40,312 bases of DNA from Paludibacteraceae bacterium (GCA_024405895.1 JAKSNW010000016.1:1-40312); one strand, 5' to 3'. Counted from the stretch's first letter, positions 17,157 through 25,964 are shown. Notes: generated by a model from the sequence alone, not told the origin. Program-made: numbers and translations.

Positions 17157-18608
17157 TTACTTGTTCATATTGACACGTGCTTCCAATTCTACCGTTCTTA
17201 TCCAATCTTTATATGTGTTGTTTTTGTTTATTTGTTGTATGTTGAGCGATGAGTCGGAGTTGCCGCTCCAGCGACGGCAAAGATAGAGCGACTCGAAGAT
17301 GCGTCCCAGCTTGTATTCGCGGCTAATGCGTAAGCCCATCATGTAGTCTTCACCATAGCTGGTGTTAGGCATGTGTATGGCTCTGAATACTGGGGTGAAG
17401 AAGGCACGAGGTGCTCCAAGTCCATTGATACGGAGAGCATTGTTGTGTCCGTTCTCGCTGGTCCATTCCTTATGGTCAATCAGTCCTGGCGGAATTGGAT
17501 TCATCTCGCTGTCTGTTAGGGTGTACGAACCAACGAGCATAGCGCATTTCTGTTGATAGAAAGCGTCGACGATGGTTTGTAGTGTGGCAGGTGATGAGTA
17601 GACATCATCGCTGTCCAATTGTACGGCAAAACGTCCGCAATGGGCACTGTCTACACCTTCATTCCAACAGCCTCCTATACCGAGGTCGTTACGTTGTGGA
17701 ATGAGGTGAACCACGCGTTTGTCCTCTTGTTTGAGGGCTTCGATGATATCTGAGGTTCCGTCATCGGAGTGGTTGTCAATGACGATGACATTGAATGCAA
17801 AGGTGGTCTGCTGACTGAGTACCGATTTGATGGCATCGCCAACGGTTTTGGCTCGGTTTCTTACAGGAATGATGACAGAGGCTTCGCAGGGGAATGTGCC
17901 TTCGAAGTTCACTTCGTTGGTGCGTTCTGGCAGCCATCCGCCTATCTGTTTCAGGTGACGGGTGCAAGCTTGTTCCATCTCAATTTGGGCATCACGGTGT
18001 TTGCCGAGGAGATAGTCGAACTGTTTCTCACCGCTACGGCGGAAATCAGTCTCTTTTTCGGTGTAGAGCATTTCATTTACATGTTGCAAACCTTGGTTGC
18101 TCAAGTAGAGGCGGAGAGCATAGAGACCAGCGAAGTGGTAGGTGTGTTGCTCCTGTTGAAGATAGCTGTCAAGTGCTTCGTGGCGTATGAACCAGAGTGG
18201 TCCGAAGTCGAAATCGTCGCGCAGACTGCCACGTTGGTAGTCGATGGTAGGGTGTGCAGAGGCATTGCCTGCTGCGTCTTCGCTACGATAATCAGTGTAG
18301 AGCAGTGGTGCTTGTGTATCGTTGGCTATTTGAACCATGCGGCTAAGTGCATGCTGACCCAAGATGACTGTGGTTGGTTTGTTGACCATCAAGACAAATG
18401 GTGTATCAGCCTTGCTGACAATGGCGCGGAGTGTCTCTGTTGAGTTGAACTCGCTGACTAACAAAATCTCGCAACCATCTATGCTGATTGGTTCTGTGCT
18501 GATGAGACAAACATGTTTTACCTCGTCAGTACATACAAACTGGCCCGCCATCCATTGTGCTTGCGCCTCTGAAACTACGGGAATAAAGCAACTGATACAG
18601 TTATCCAT
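17157..18608 (-). CDS. Two-domain glycosyltransferase (C-terminal GT2, degenerate N-terminal domain)
   Basis: 483 residues. Residues about 242-430 form a GT2 domain: [33 protein letters not shown], then LDSDD (331-335) as the DXD motif, and a [11 protein letters not shown] block in the acceptor half. The first about 230 residues show a GT-A-like pattern (SCFIPVV at the start, [12 protein letters not shown] where a DXD would be) but no acidic metal motif, so this half may be an inactive glycosyltransferase-like domain. No signal peptide or membrane segment. The target glycan is unknown. It has a good promoter and no glycan genes next to it. Confidence 0.85.
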   Translation of the reverse strand: MDNCISCFIPVVSEAQAQWMAGQFVCTDEVKHVCLISTEPISIDGCEILLVSEFNSTETLRAIVSKADTPFVLMVNKPTTVILGQHALSRMVQIANDTQAPLLYTDYRSEDAAGNASAHPTIDYQRGSLRDDFDFGPLWFIRHEALDSYLQQEQHTYHFAGLYALRLYLSNQGLQHVNEMLYTEKETDFRRSGEKQFDYLLGKHRDAQIEMEQACTRHLKQIGGWLPERTNEVNFEGTFPCEASVIIPVRNRAKTVGDAIKSVLSQQTTFAFNVIVIDNHSDDGTSDIIEALKQEDKRVVHLIPQRNDLGIGGCWNEGVDSAHCGRFAVQLDSDDVYSSPATLQTIVDAFYQQKCAMLVGSYTLTDSEMNPIPPGLIDHKEWTSENGHNNALRINGLGAPRAFFTPVFRAIHMPNTSYGEDYMMGLRISREYKLGRIFESLYLCRRWSGNSDSSLNIQQINKNNTYKDWIRTVELEARVNMNK

Positions 18609-18629
18609 TTTCGTAAAATCTTATTTGTG

Positions 18630-18660
18630 CAAAGGTAGTGAAAGTTGAGCGGAGAACAAA
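18630..18660 (-). promoter_or_regulatory. Promoter of the two-domain glycosyltransferase gene
   Basis: Minus strand TTTG (18660-18657), 19-nt spacer, TACCTTTG (18637-18630). It leaves a leader of about 15 nt. This is the gene-proximal copy of a promoter module duplicated upstream. Confidence 0.8.
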
Positions 18661-18873
18661 ATAAATTCCTATTTATTTTTTATCCCGAAACGCATCCTAT
18701 CTTGCGATAGAAAGGTAGTGAAAGTTGTACCTTTGAAGCAGCGAGAGCAGAGAACAAACTTGTTTGGGCTATGCCGAGTCGCGCCAAAGGTGTGAAACAA
18801 CGGAGAACAAAATAAATTCCTATTTATTTTTATCCCGAAACGCATCCTATCTTGCGATAGAAAGGTGGTGAAA
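18650..18873 (-). repeat. Duplicated promoter modules upstream of the glycosyltransferase gene
   Basis: Two near-identical copies, 18650-18723 and 18801-18873 (one indel and one substitution), are separated by 77 bp of partly related sequence. Each carries, on the minus strand, a -7-like box ending in TTTC (TACCTTTC 18717-18710; CACCTTTC 18867-18860), then the hairpin CTATCGCAAGATAG, then AT-rich DNA with a TTTG. Only the gene-proximal promoter keeps the full consensus and spacing; the distal ones have spacings of 15-16 nt or more than 30 nt and look decayed. The same hairpin-containing junction is found at 27616-27634. Confidence 0.85.
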
Positions 18874-18934
18874 CAGCGCAATACAAAATAAAAATGTGTT
18901 TTTATTTTTAGGTCCGAGGTGCCGTAGGAGTATG

Positions 18935-18973
18935 CAAAAAAATAGGCTGCCTGAGGGTTTCAAGCAGCCTATT
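18935..18973 (-). terminator. Intrinsic terminator after the M6 protease gene
   Basis: A 10-bp stem AATAGGCTGC (18941-18950) / GCAGCCTATT (18964-18973) is followed on the minus strand by a T-run. It lies 22 bp past the protease stop codon. Confidence 0.88.
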
Positions 18974-18994
18974 GTAATTATTGCTTAGAGATGA

Positions 18995-21892
18995 TTATTG
19001 AACAATCTTGACGAATTTGTTCTTGTGTCCTACACCAAGTGATACGATAGATACGGAGTTCTCTGGGAGACCTTCGATACGGATGTAACTTGGGTTGTGG
19101 ATGAATTCAGATGATGGGATACGTTTCAAGAGTTGACCGTTGACGGTGAATACATAGATGTCAAGTGGGTTGCCGTCCTTGTCAAGCAAGTCTTGTGGCT
19201 TGATAGAAAGGATTGGTGTGCCATCTTCGTAACGTACGGTGATGTAGCGGTGTTTCTTGTCGTTGGCAGCAGCTTCGGTCTCACCATAGGTGGTTACTTC
19301 GATACGGTTAGAGTAGTCTGTTACGTTCTCGAATTTACCCATTGGGTCTTGGTCTGTTGCTTGAATTACGTATACATAGTTTGTAGCTGGTTCCATGTCG
19401 TCGAACAAAGCTGAGTCGACGTCATAAACGATAGCGCGTTGTTTTACGGTTGTGCCGTCGTAGGTAACTTTTACATCGTCGAATGCGATACCGTTGCTGG
19501 TGACACTGTCAACAGTGAAGCGGAAACGACGGTAGTTGTCAGCAGCGCTCAGAGGAATTGTCTTGGTCTGGGCTGAAGTGTATGACTTGCTGATTTCGAG
19601 GTTTGCGATGGTGTCCCAACCGTTTTCGTTGAGTGCCTCTACATAGAAGAATGCGTTTTGTTTTACATCTTCTGAACGGAGCCAGAATGAGAGTTCTGTT
19701 ACAGGCTGTGGATAGTAGCATGAATAGAGACCATCGAATTCTGAGGTAAAGAGCACTGCGCATGGGCTTGAAGGCACGTTCTTCGATGTGGTGGTGGTGA
19801 AGTTAGCGGTCCAGCCTGCTGTTGGCAATGTAGCGAATGTGTTGAAGCCTTCTGACTCTGTGGTCTTGCCATCATCGTTTTTGAAGACGGTGATATAGTA
19901 ACCTACGGCTTTTGCCTCAGGCTCCCAGTTAACCTGGAATCCATAAGGAGATATGCGGGTTGCTTCGGTAGCGATAGGAGGATAGATGTTCATCTTTTGT
20001 GATGAACGGCCTTTCAACTCAATACGCTTCAAGAGGTTGCAGCCTTGGAGTTGGAGGTAGGTGGTGTGGAAGTCTGTGTTAGAAGCCTTGGTTGGGTTGT
20101 AGCGAACATAAACGGTAGCTTCTACGGTTGAGTCGGTTTCTGGGGTAAGAGAAACGCTCTTTTTCCAGATGCTGTCGTTCTCGAGACGAATTTCGAAGTG
20201 ACGTGTATCAGAGAATGAGATGGTCAAATCCTCGTAGAGTTTTCTACCAGATACTTGTGCAGCAACGCCGTTGGTTGGGGTGCCTTGTTCGGTCTCGAAG
20301 AATACTTTGTCGATAGAGAGTGTTGCATTGGCAAAGTCGTCGCCACCGCCACGATAGAGGAATGTGATGATGCCGCCTTCGTTGGTGATGTTGGTTACAG
20401 CACCATCGGTCAATGTGCCGTCCCAGAGGGTAGGCTGGAATTGTTTTATGTTGTGTGTGCCAGGGTAGGTATCGCCGCCGTCAGCAAAACCGTTTGGATA
20501 AGCTTCGATGATGGTTACGCGGTGGTGATCGTCAACGTCGTTTACAGAGTTGCTGTTCCATGCAGCAGAGTTGTAGTCAACGCGTGTGATAAGCAAACCA
20601 GTGCCTGGGAGGCCAATGCGGTCCCAACCAAGTTCTTGACGGTTCTCAAGGATGAAGAACTGTTGTGGGTTAGGAGAAGTGCCTGAGAGGTTGTGTTGGT
20701 TGGTTGGAGAGATGAGATAAGCCTTGTTTGAGGTTTCAAGTGGCTCGAGTGAAGCTGGACGTGGGTCGCTCAACAATTCTGGTGTGAGGTAGTTGAGGAA
20801 GAAACGCTCGTAGGCTGAGTATACTGGAGGTGTGCAACCGCCGTTGTTGTAGTTACCGCTGCACATGATGTCCCAAGTGCTGAGGTTAGGGCTGCTGCTG
20901 TAGTCGGTGTCGTAGAGGTCAGGCAAACCGAGCACGTGTGAGAACTCGTGGCAGAAAGTACCGATACCGCACATGGTGGTGCCGCTTGAGTGTTTGAGCT
21001 CAGAGGTACATGCGTAGTCATAAACATATTTGCCGTCGAGTTGGAGCAAGGTTGGTGACATGAGGGTTGAACGGTGAGGCCAGATAGAGTTGGCGCTGCC
21101 GCCTTCTGCCTCGTTGTGACCTGCATAGTAAACGAACACGTTGTCCACTTTGCCGTCGTTGTCGGTGTCGTACTCGCTGAAGTCAACGTCAGCATCTGCA
21201 AGGTTACAAGCCTCTTGGATCATTTGGCGAACTTCGGAGTCGTTTGATTGGCCTTTGTGAGCACCGTAGTATGCCATAGGTTGGCTTACGGTGTAAGGAC
21301 CGAACACGTCGAACACTGGGGTAAAGAGGCTGTCAGAGCTGGCTGCATAGTATTCAGAAGCACAGCCTGTGCCGCCATTGCGTGAGTAGCCAGGTTGGTT
21401 CAACATGTCAGAGAATGCCTGTTGAGGGTTTTGAATGGTGAACTGGAGGTCGCTGAAGTTAACCAGGATAACCAGACCCTTTGCGTTACCTCTCAATGGG
21501 TTTGGAGACAAGCGGTTCATGCCGTTGTTGGCAGCACCTTGGGTGCGCAATTGTTTGGCAACGGCTGGAATCATCTGGTTTTGTTTGATAGATTCCAATG
21601 CGGTAATCTCCGTTGAGGTACGGTTATTGTGGGCTACAATACCGATTGCTTCAATGGTGTTGTTGGTGCTGAGGTAAGCATATTCGTAGGCACCAGCATT
21701 GTTTTGTTTCAAAAGATAGCCATCGGTCGTGGTGACGTAGCTGAAAAATTCGTCGCCATGGAGTTGGATTGTAAGGGTTTGTCCGTCTGGCTGTGTCACC
21801 GTGATTGGGTGAGGATAAGCCGGCGCTGCAAGTGACTGCAGTACAAACAGAGCGCAGAATGCTACTGTCAGAAGTGTTTTTTTGAGGTTCAT
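18995..21892 (-). CDS. Secreted M6-family metalloprotease with T9SS-type C-terminal domain
   Basis: 965 residues. A signal peptide ends near residue 22 (LQSLAA). The N-terminal propeptide is followed by an M6 (immune inhibitor A-like) catalytic domain with zinc motif HEFSH at 315-319 and GLPDLYDTD just after. DTDNDGKVDN (about 242-251) looks like a calcium loop. Around 640-870 there are beta-sandwich regions (fibronectin/jelly-roll-like, SPYGFQVNWEPEAKAVGYYITV). The last about 85 residues (DIYVFTVNGQLLKRI to FVKIVQ) resemble a T9SS type A sorting domain, so the protease is probably exported by type IX secretion and surface-bound or released. It has its own promoter and terminator. Substrates are unknown. 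Confidence 0.88.
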   Translation of the reverse strand: MNLKKTLLTVAFCALFVLQSLAAPAYPHPITVTQPDGQTLTIQLHGDEFFSYVTTTDGYLLKQNNAGAYEYAYLSTNNTIEAIGIVAHNNRTSTEITALESIKQNQMIPAVAKQLRTQGAANNGMNRLSPNPLRGNAKGLVILVNFSDLQFTIQNPQQAFSDMLNQPGYSRNGGTGCASEYYAASSDSLFTPVFDVFGPYTVSQPMAYYGAHKGQSNDSEVRQMIQEACNLADADVDFSEYDTDNDGKVDNVFVYYAGHNEAEGGSANSIWPHRSTLMSPTLLQLDGKYVYDYACTSELKHSSGTTMCGIGTFCHEFSHVLGLPDLYDTDYSSSPNLSTWDIMCSGNYNNGGCTPPVYSAYERFFLNYLTPELLSDPRPASLEPLETSNKAYLISPTNQHNLSGTSPNPQQFFILENRQELGWDRIGLPGTGLLITRVDYNSAAWNSNSVNDVDDHHRVTIIEAYPNGFADGGDTYPGTHNIKQFQPTLWDGTLTDGAVTNITNEGGIITFLYRGGGDDFANATLSIDKVFFETEQGTPTNGVAAQVSGRKLYEDLTISFSDTRHFEIRLENDSIWKKSVSLTPETDSTVEATVYVRYNPTKASNTDFHTTYLQLQGCNLLKRIELKGRSSQKMNIYPPIATEATRISPYGFQVNWEPEAKAVGYYITVFKNDDGKTTESEGFNTFATLPTAGWTANFTTTTSKNVPSSPCAVLFTSEFDGLYSCYYPQPVTELSFWLRSEDVKQNAFFYVEALNENGWDTIANLEISKSYTSAQTKTIPLSAADNYRRFRFTVDSVTSNGIAFDDVKVTYDGTTVKQRAIVYDVDSALFDDMEPATNYVYVIQATDQDPMGKFENVTDYSNRIEVTTYGETEAAANDKKHRYITVRYEDGTPILSIKPQDLLDKDGNPLDIYVFTVNGQLLKRIPSSEFIHNPSYIRIEGLPENSVSIVSLGVGHKNKFVKIVQ

Positions 21893-21932
21893 CTCTTTGT
21901 GTATTTAGTAAGACTTTTTTATACTGTCCGAG

Positions 21933-21956
21933 GATTGTGCCTATTACTGCACAATC
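21933..21956 (-). promoter_or_regulatory. Leader hairpin in the M6 protease transcript
   Basis: Perfect 8-bp inverted repeat GATTGTGC / GCACAATC with an 8-nt loop, between the -7 box and the start codon. No T-run follows in the sense direction, so it is not a plain terminator; it could affect mRNA stability or bind a protein. Confidence 0.55.
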
Positions 21957-21961
21957 GCTTG

Positions 21962-21969
21962 CAAAGGTA
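21962..21969 (-). promoter_or_regulatory. -7 box of the M6 protease gene
   Basis: Minus strand TACCTTTG, matching the consensus; the leader would be about 65 nt. A -33 TTG at the usual spacing is not evident. Confidence 0.55.
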
Positions 21970-22021
21970 CGATAATTATTTTAGAATAGCGAACTCCGAC
22001 ACGCTTTTTTGATTGTTGTAT

Positions 22022-22078
22022 ATAATTAAAATATAAACAGAGCGCAAAAGTTTTGATAGAGAAAACCTTTGCGCCCTG
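22022..22078 (-). terminator. Intrinsic terminator of the barrel/lipoprotein operon
   Basis: Long imperfect stem (22038-22054 with 22062-22078; arms built on GGCGCAAAGG and its G-U tolerant partner), followed on the minus strand by a T-rich tail. It lies 27 bp past the last lipoprotein stop. Confidence 0.8.
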
Positions 22079-22105
22079 TTGTGACTGTTGCGGAGTAGCG
22101 TGTTC

Positions 22106-22951
22106 CTACTGTCTGAATTCTTCAGAGACCTCTTTGTAGAGGGTTCTCAGCATGTAGTTGCCTTGTTCGGTGAAGAAGGAAATCTCGCCGTCCACCTCTT
22201 TGCCATAAGAGTTGATTGCGTGGAAAGCCCAACCGCCATTCTGGTAGTTGAAACGCCTATCGCGAGGAGAATAGATAGCATAGACCGGTTGGGTGGTGCT
22301 TACCTCGAGGAATGCTGACCAATCGTAAAATGTTGGTGTGAAACGGACTGTCAGGTCCATCATGCCGTTGTCAAACTCTGGGGTGAAGAATTCGGCTTGC
22401 CATTGCATGTCGAAAGTTGCGGTTCCGAGGTTGTTTTCGCTACCATCGATATGGAAGGTGGCAGAGAAACTGCCGTCACCTTTTGGGGTGGTGGTAACGG
22501 TGAAATGGAGCGGATTGTAGCCTAAGATGAAGTTCTCATCCAGCAAGCCGTAGTAGCTGCGTTTGATGATGACGTTCCATTCGGCTGCTTGGGTGTCGTC
22601 GCTGAGAAGAACGTTGTTGTATACGATTTCCATGCGGTCGAAGTCTTTGCCGGTATAGACGATGAACTTGCCGGTGGAGTCGTTGATGAATGCCTCAGCA
22701 TTAAGTCCGAAATAGTCGTTGATGAGAATTTCCTGCTCGCTCTTGTCGGTTGTGCTGAGAACGGCATTGGCATAGAGTGCCTGTTGGAAGAAAGGGATTG
22801 CCTCTCGGAGAAGATCCTGAGTGGCACAATACATCTCGTAAACCTTGCGGGTTGGCTGTGGCTCGTAGTGGTTGTCGACGCAAGAGGTGAGGTTGAAAGC
22901 GCAAAGCATGAGTGTGCATGCGGCAACGAGTGATTTTATAATATGTTTCAT
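22106..22951 (-). CDS. Hypothetical lipoprotein, cassette copy 2
   Basis: 281 residues. The signal peptide ends in lipobox LTSC (Cys about 24). The mature protein starts with VYEMYCATQDLLREA and ends with a beta-rich region, GGWAFHAINSYGKEVDGEISFF. It is a clear paralogue of the lipoprotein at 23628-24533, which has VYQMYCSTYCTL and GGMTFHAFNELEQTLDGEVEFH at the same places. Function unknown; I do not recognise a named family. It is the last gene of a four-gene operon in which an outer-membrane barrel-like gene precedes each lipoprotein gene (15-bp gap here), suggesting the two products act together. Confidence 0.8.
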   Translation of the reverse strand: MKHIIKSLVAACTLMLCAFNLTSCVDNHYEPQPTRKVYEMYCATQDLLREAIPFFQQALYANAVLSTTDKSEQEILINDYFGLNAEAFINDSTGKFIVYTGKDFDRMEIVYNNVLLSDDTQAAEWNVIIKRSYYGLLDENFILGYNPLHFTVTTTPKGDGSFSATFHIDGSENNLGTATFDMQWQAEFFTPEFDNGMMDLTVRFTPTFYDWSAFLEVSTTQPVYAIYSPRDRRFNYQNGGWAFHAINSYGKEVDGEISFFTEQGNYMLRTLYKEVSEEFRQ

Positions 22952-22966
22952 AGTAGTGAGCGAGTT

Positions 22967-23578
22967 TTATTTGTTACCGAATGAATAAGAGAGACCAGCG
23001 CGGAAAAGACCTTTACCGCCGATGCCGATCTCGGCAAAACCGCGGATGTTGGCATTGCCCCATGACACACCGAATGGGCAGAGATGACCCATGACATGAC
23101 CGTAGTCAAACTCGTTGGCATAGGTGCGGAGCATGAAGCCGAGCGATGCGGAACCGTAGAGGCTGCAGTGTTCGCGGCTCATGTAGGTGAAGCGGGCGGT
23201 GTAGAGGAAGGTGTAGTTGATGTAGCGGTCAACCTCGAGACGCTCGTGGGTGAAGTTGTCGTATTCGTTGGTGTAGTAGCCACCCATCAGGAACTCAGCA
23301 CCTTGTGCAAACCATGTGTTGTGGTTGTAGATATAGGAGATGCCAGGCACACCGAAATACATGACACTGCCGGTGTGGGTGTCGTCGCCAAACCAGTTGC
23401 TGCCCCAAGCGGGTTCTATGCAACCGAAATGGTTTTGGTTGTAGAGGAACAATGAGACACCGTAACTGACGCTGAACTCGTTTCTCGGACGCATGAAGCG
23501 TGAGCTGCTCTCCACTTCCTGGGCGGCAATCGTGCCTACCATCAAGCAGAGCAAGGCTGTAAATAGAAATTTCTTCAT
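22967..23578 (-). CDS. Predicted outer-membrane beta-barrel protein, cassette copy 2
   Basis: About 203 residues from MKKFLFTALL (a start 12 codons upstream lacks signal-peptide character). The signal peptide ends at TIAAQ. The mature part has alternating amphipathic strands rich in Tyr, Gly and Phe and ends GLSYSFGNK, with aromatic residues near the C-terminus as in small outer-membrane barrels. Long shared blocks with the protein at 24553-25170 include YFGVPGISY, WFAQGAEF, FLYTARFTYMSR and RGFAEIGIGGKG. Function unknown. Confidence 0.78.
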   Translation of the reverse strand: MKKFLFTALLCLMVGTIAAQEVESSSRFMRPRNEFSVSYGVSLFLYNQNHFGCIEPAWGSNWFGDDTHTGSVMYFGVPGISYIYNHNTWFAQGAEFLMGGYYTNEYDNFTHERLEVDRYINYTFLYTARFTYMSREHCSLYGSASLGFMLRTYANEFDYGHVMGHLCPFGVSWGNANIRGFAEIGIGGKGLFRAGLSYSFGNK

Positions 23579-23627
23579 ATTGTATTGTGTTTGTTTTTTT
23601 GCAAGAATTGTCACTTTATGGCAAGAA

Positions 23628-24533
23628 TCAATAGTCTATGTCGCTTTGATTCCTCTGTTCTCTAACGCCTTTGTAATGTAAGATGAGGTATTTTGTGTTG
23701 CCTGCCGCATGGAACTCAACCTCGCCGTCAAGGGTTTGCTCTAGTTCGTTGAAAGCATGGAAGGTCATGCCACCATTGTTGAAACGAATCTGCGGAGAAT
23801 GAGTGAAGTTGTAACGGGCTGGCTTGAGTTCGAAATCTATCGGCATGGTGGATTTCACTTCCAACAAGCAATAGGTGCGACTGTAATCTACAGGATAAAA
23901 GAGCGCATCCATAGTCATGGTTCCGGTGAGTTTGTTTGAAGTGGTAAAGTCGTCTGAACCAGTGGCGATTGTGAGGTCTGTGTGGCTGGTTCCAAGCGTT
24001 CCTCTCATGCCATAAGTATGTATTTCCCAAACATATCCGTCGTTGGTGTGCTGGCTATGAATGGAGTAATGGATGTTTGGCTTTCCGTCTTCAAATAGTT
24101 TGTCAAATAGTTGTTTATGCATAAGATCCCTTATGATATGGTGCTGTAAGTCAGCAACTATTATGTTGATATCCCATTCAGCCATGTTGTTTGTGTCGGT
24201 AAGTGCATAGCCGTTGTGGGTAATCTGAATGCACCTGAATACACTGTTTGAAGCGGGAATAATCTCTATAGTGTTGTTGGCATCATCTCTGTTTAGAGTG
24301 TAATCGCTTCCGAATACTTGCGTCAGCAATTCGTCAGAACCGGTTGCAAAATAGTTGTTAACGTAGAAGGCATACTGACAGATTTTTAGGTTGCTGCAGA
24401 GTGTACAATAGGTACTGCAGTACATCTGATAGACCTTATTGGCTGGATGTTCGTATTCGATATTGTCCTGACAGGAACTAAGAATGAGGCTGCAGAGAAC
24501 TGCAAAGATGGCAATGTTGTTCAAATGTTTCAT
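23628..24533 (-). CDS. Hypothetical lipoprotein, cassette copy 1
   Basis: About 301 residues from MKHLNNIAIF; the upstream in-frame ATG at 24569 would add sequence overlapping the previous gene. Lipobox LSSC near residue 21. It is a diverged paralogue of the lipoprotein at 22106-22951, with the same start (KVYQMYCSTYC) and end (GGMTFHAFN). It has extra Cys residues near the N-terminus (STYCTLCSNLKIC) that the other copy lacks. Function unknown. It begins 19 bp after the barrel gene upstream and is followed after 49 bp by barrel copy 2. Confidence 0.8.
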   Translation of the reverse strand: MKHLNNIAIFAVLCSLILSSCQDNIEYEHPANKVYQMYCSTYCTLCSNLKICQYAFYVNNYFATGSDELLTQVFGSDYTLNRDDANNTIEIIPASNSVFRCIQITHNGYALTDTNNMAEWDINIIVADLQHHIIRDLMHKQLFDKLFEDGKPNIHYSIHSQHTNDGYVWEIHTYGMRGTLGTSHTDLTIATGSDDFTTSNKLTGTMTMDALFYPVDYSRTYCLLEVKSTMPIDFELKPARYNFTHSPQIRFNNGGMTFHAFNELEQTLDGEVEFHAAGNTKYLILHYKGVREQRNQSDIDY

Positions 24534-24552
24534 ATTCGTTGGTTCTATTAGG

Positions 24553-25170
24553 TTATTTTCCAAAAGCATAGGTCAGTCCGGCACGGGCAATGCCCTTGCC
24601 ACCGATGCCTAATTCAGCAAATCCGCGAACTCGTTCTCCTCCAATCGAGATGCCAATAGGACAAAGCTGACCCATGAAGGTCATCCAATTCAGACGGTTA
24701 CTGCTGGTTTCAAGCATGAGACCCGCAGAAACAGAGCCGTAGAGGCTTACATGAGGGCGACTCATGTAGGTGAAACGGGCGGTATAAAGAAACATATAAT
24801 CAATGCCGCTTTTTCTGTAGAGATAATCGTTGGTGAAAATGTCGTAGACATTATTATAATATCCACCAAAGACAAACTCGGCACCTTGGGCAAACCACCA
24901 GGTGTGGTTGTGCATATAGCTTATGCCTGGCACTCCAAAAAAATGGGCTGGACCTTGAAAGACATCGTCAGAAAACCAGTAACTGCGGATAAAGTCATGA
25001 GCATCTTCCTCCGATGTGTGGTATTGATGGAGGAAATAGGAGTAGCCCCAACTGATGCTGATCTCGTTTTTCGGACGCATGAATTTCTTGCTGCTACTTA
25101 TCTCTTGCGCTTGCAAAAGATTGATAGTCATACTGATTAGCATAAAGAGTAGAAGAAACGCTTTTTTCAT
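24553..25170 (-). CDS. Predicted outer-membrane beta-barrel protein, cassette copy 1
   Basis: 205 residues. Signal peptide ends at NLLQAQ; the mature part starts EISSSKKFMRPKNEISISWG, aligned with EVESSSRFMRPRNEFSVSYG in copy 2. Strand pattern, FGVPGISYMHNH, WFAQGAEFVFGGYY and the C-terminal GLTYAFGK all match the paralogue. It is the first gene of the four-gene operon; no consensus promoter is clear in the 97-bp gap after nth. Function unknown. Confidence 0.78.
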   Translation of the reverse strand: MKKAFLLLFMLISMTINLLQAQEISSSKKFMRPKNEISISWGYSYFLHQYHTSEEDAHDFIRSYWFSDDVFQGPAHFFGVPGISYMHNHTWWFAQGAEFVFGGYYNNVYDIFTNDYLYRKSGIDYMFLYTARFTYMSRPHVSLYGSVSAGLMLETSSNRLNWMTFMGQLCPIGISIGGERVRGFAELGIGGKGIARAGLTYAFGK

Positions 25171-25267
25171 AGGCTTACTGTTTTATGAGTATTAGCTATT
25201 TATATGACGATTTTTAAGGCCATTTTGTTGCAGTGAAAGTGAAATTTTTTTTGAGAAAATACCTTAA

Positions 25268-25927
25268 TCACTGGTTCTGAGTGGCATAGAAGTCGCAAAT
25301 TTTGGTGAAAGGGCATTGGCCGCATTTCGGTTTGCGGGCCACACAGACGTATCGTCCGTGGAGGAGAAACCAATGGTGAGCCGTTGCAACATCCTCTTCT
25401 TTCAGCAGTTCCATCATCTGCTTCTCGCTCTGCAGCGGATTGTTGGCATGGGTGAGTCCGAGGCGGTTGCAGACACGGAAGATATGGGTGTCGACAGCCA
25501 TGCGGGGCAATCCGTAGGCAACGGCAGAGACCACATTGGCTGTCTTACGGCCTACACCGGGCAGGAGTTCCAAATCGTCGGGCGAGGTGGGAATCTCGCC
25601 GTTGAAACGCTCCTCCACCATCTGAGCCATGGCAATCAGGTGCTTGGCTTTGCTGTTGGGGTAGGAGATGGAGGCGATGAGATTCAACACCTCCTCGAAG
25701 GAGGCAGAGGAGAGGGTTTTTGCATCTGGAAAACGCTGAAACAGAGCCGGAGTCACCATGTTGACCCGTTTGTCGGTGCATTGTGCAGAGAGCATGACCG
25801 CCACAAGCAACTCGAACGTATTGGCGAAGTTCAACTCACTCTTCACGTCAGGCTGATTGGCTTTGAACCACTCGATAATGATGGCTGCCTTTTTAAGCGT
25901 CTGTTTTGGTGGATTTTCTTTTTTCAT
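25268..25927 (-). CDS. nth: Endonuclease III
   Basis: 219 residues, normal length. Helix-hairpin-helix LPGVGRKTA (122-130) with catalytic Lys128, catalytic Asp146 in AVDTHIFRV, and a [4Fe-4S] cluster Cys195-x6-Cys202-x2-Cys205-x5-Cys211. It is a DNA glycosylase/AP lyase that removes oxidised pyrimidines in base excision repair. It has its own promoter at 25933-25964. Confidence 0.96.
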   Translation of the reverse strand: MKKENPPKQTLKKAAIIIEWFKANQPDVKSELNFANTFELLVAVMLSAQCTDKRVNMVTPALFQRFPDAKTLSSASFEEVLNLIASISYPNSKAKHLIAMAQMVEERFNGEIPTSPDDLELLPGVGRKTANVVSAVAYGLPRMAVDTHIFRVCNRLGLTHANNPLQSEKQMMELLKEEDVATAHHWFLLHGRYVCVARKPKCGQCPFTKICDFYATQNQ

Positions 25928-25932
25928 CGCGA

Positions 25933-25964
25933 CAAAGGTACACGATTTTTTTTAGAACCGACAA
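25933..25964 (-). promoter_or_regulatory. Promoter of nth
   Basis: Minus strand TTG (25964-25962), 21-nt spacer, TACCTTTG (25940-25933). The -7 box lies only 5 bp from the ATG (25927), so the transcript would be nearly leaderless if the start codon is right. Confidence 0.65.

Noticed and set aside
18650-18873. Insertion sequence
   Set aside because: No transposase frame and no long terminal inverted repeats; the block is made of promoter-like modules.
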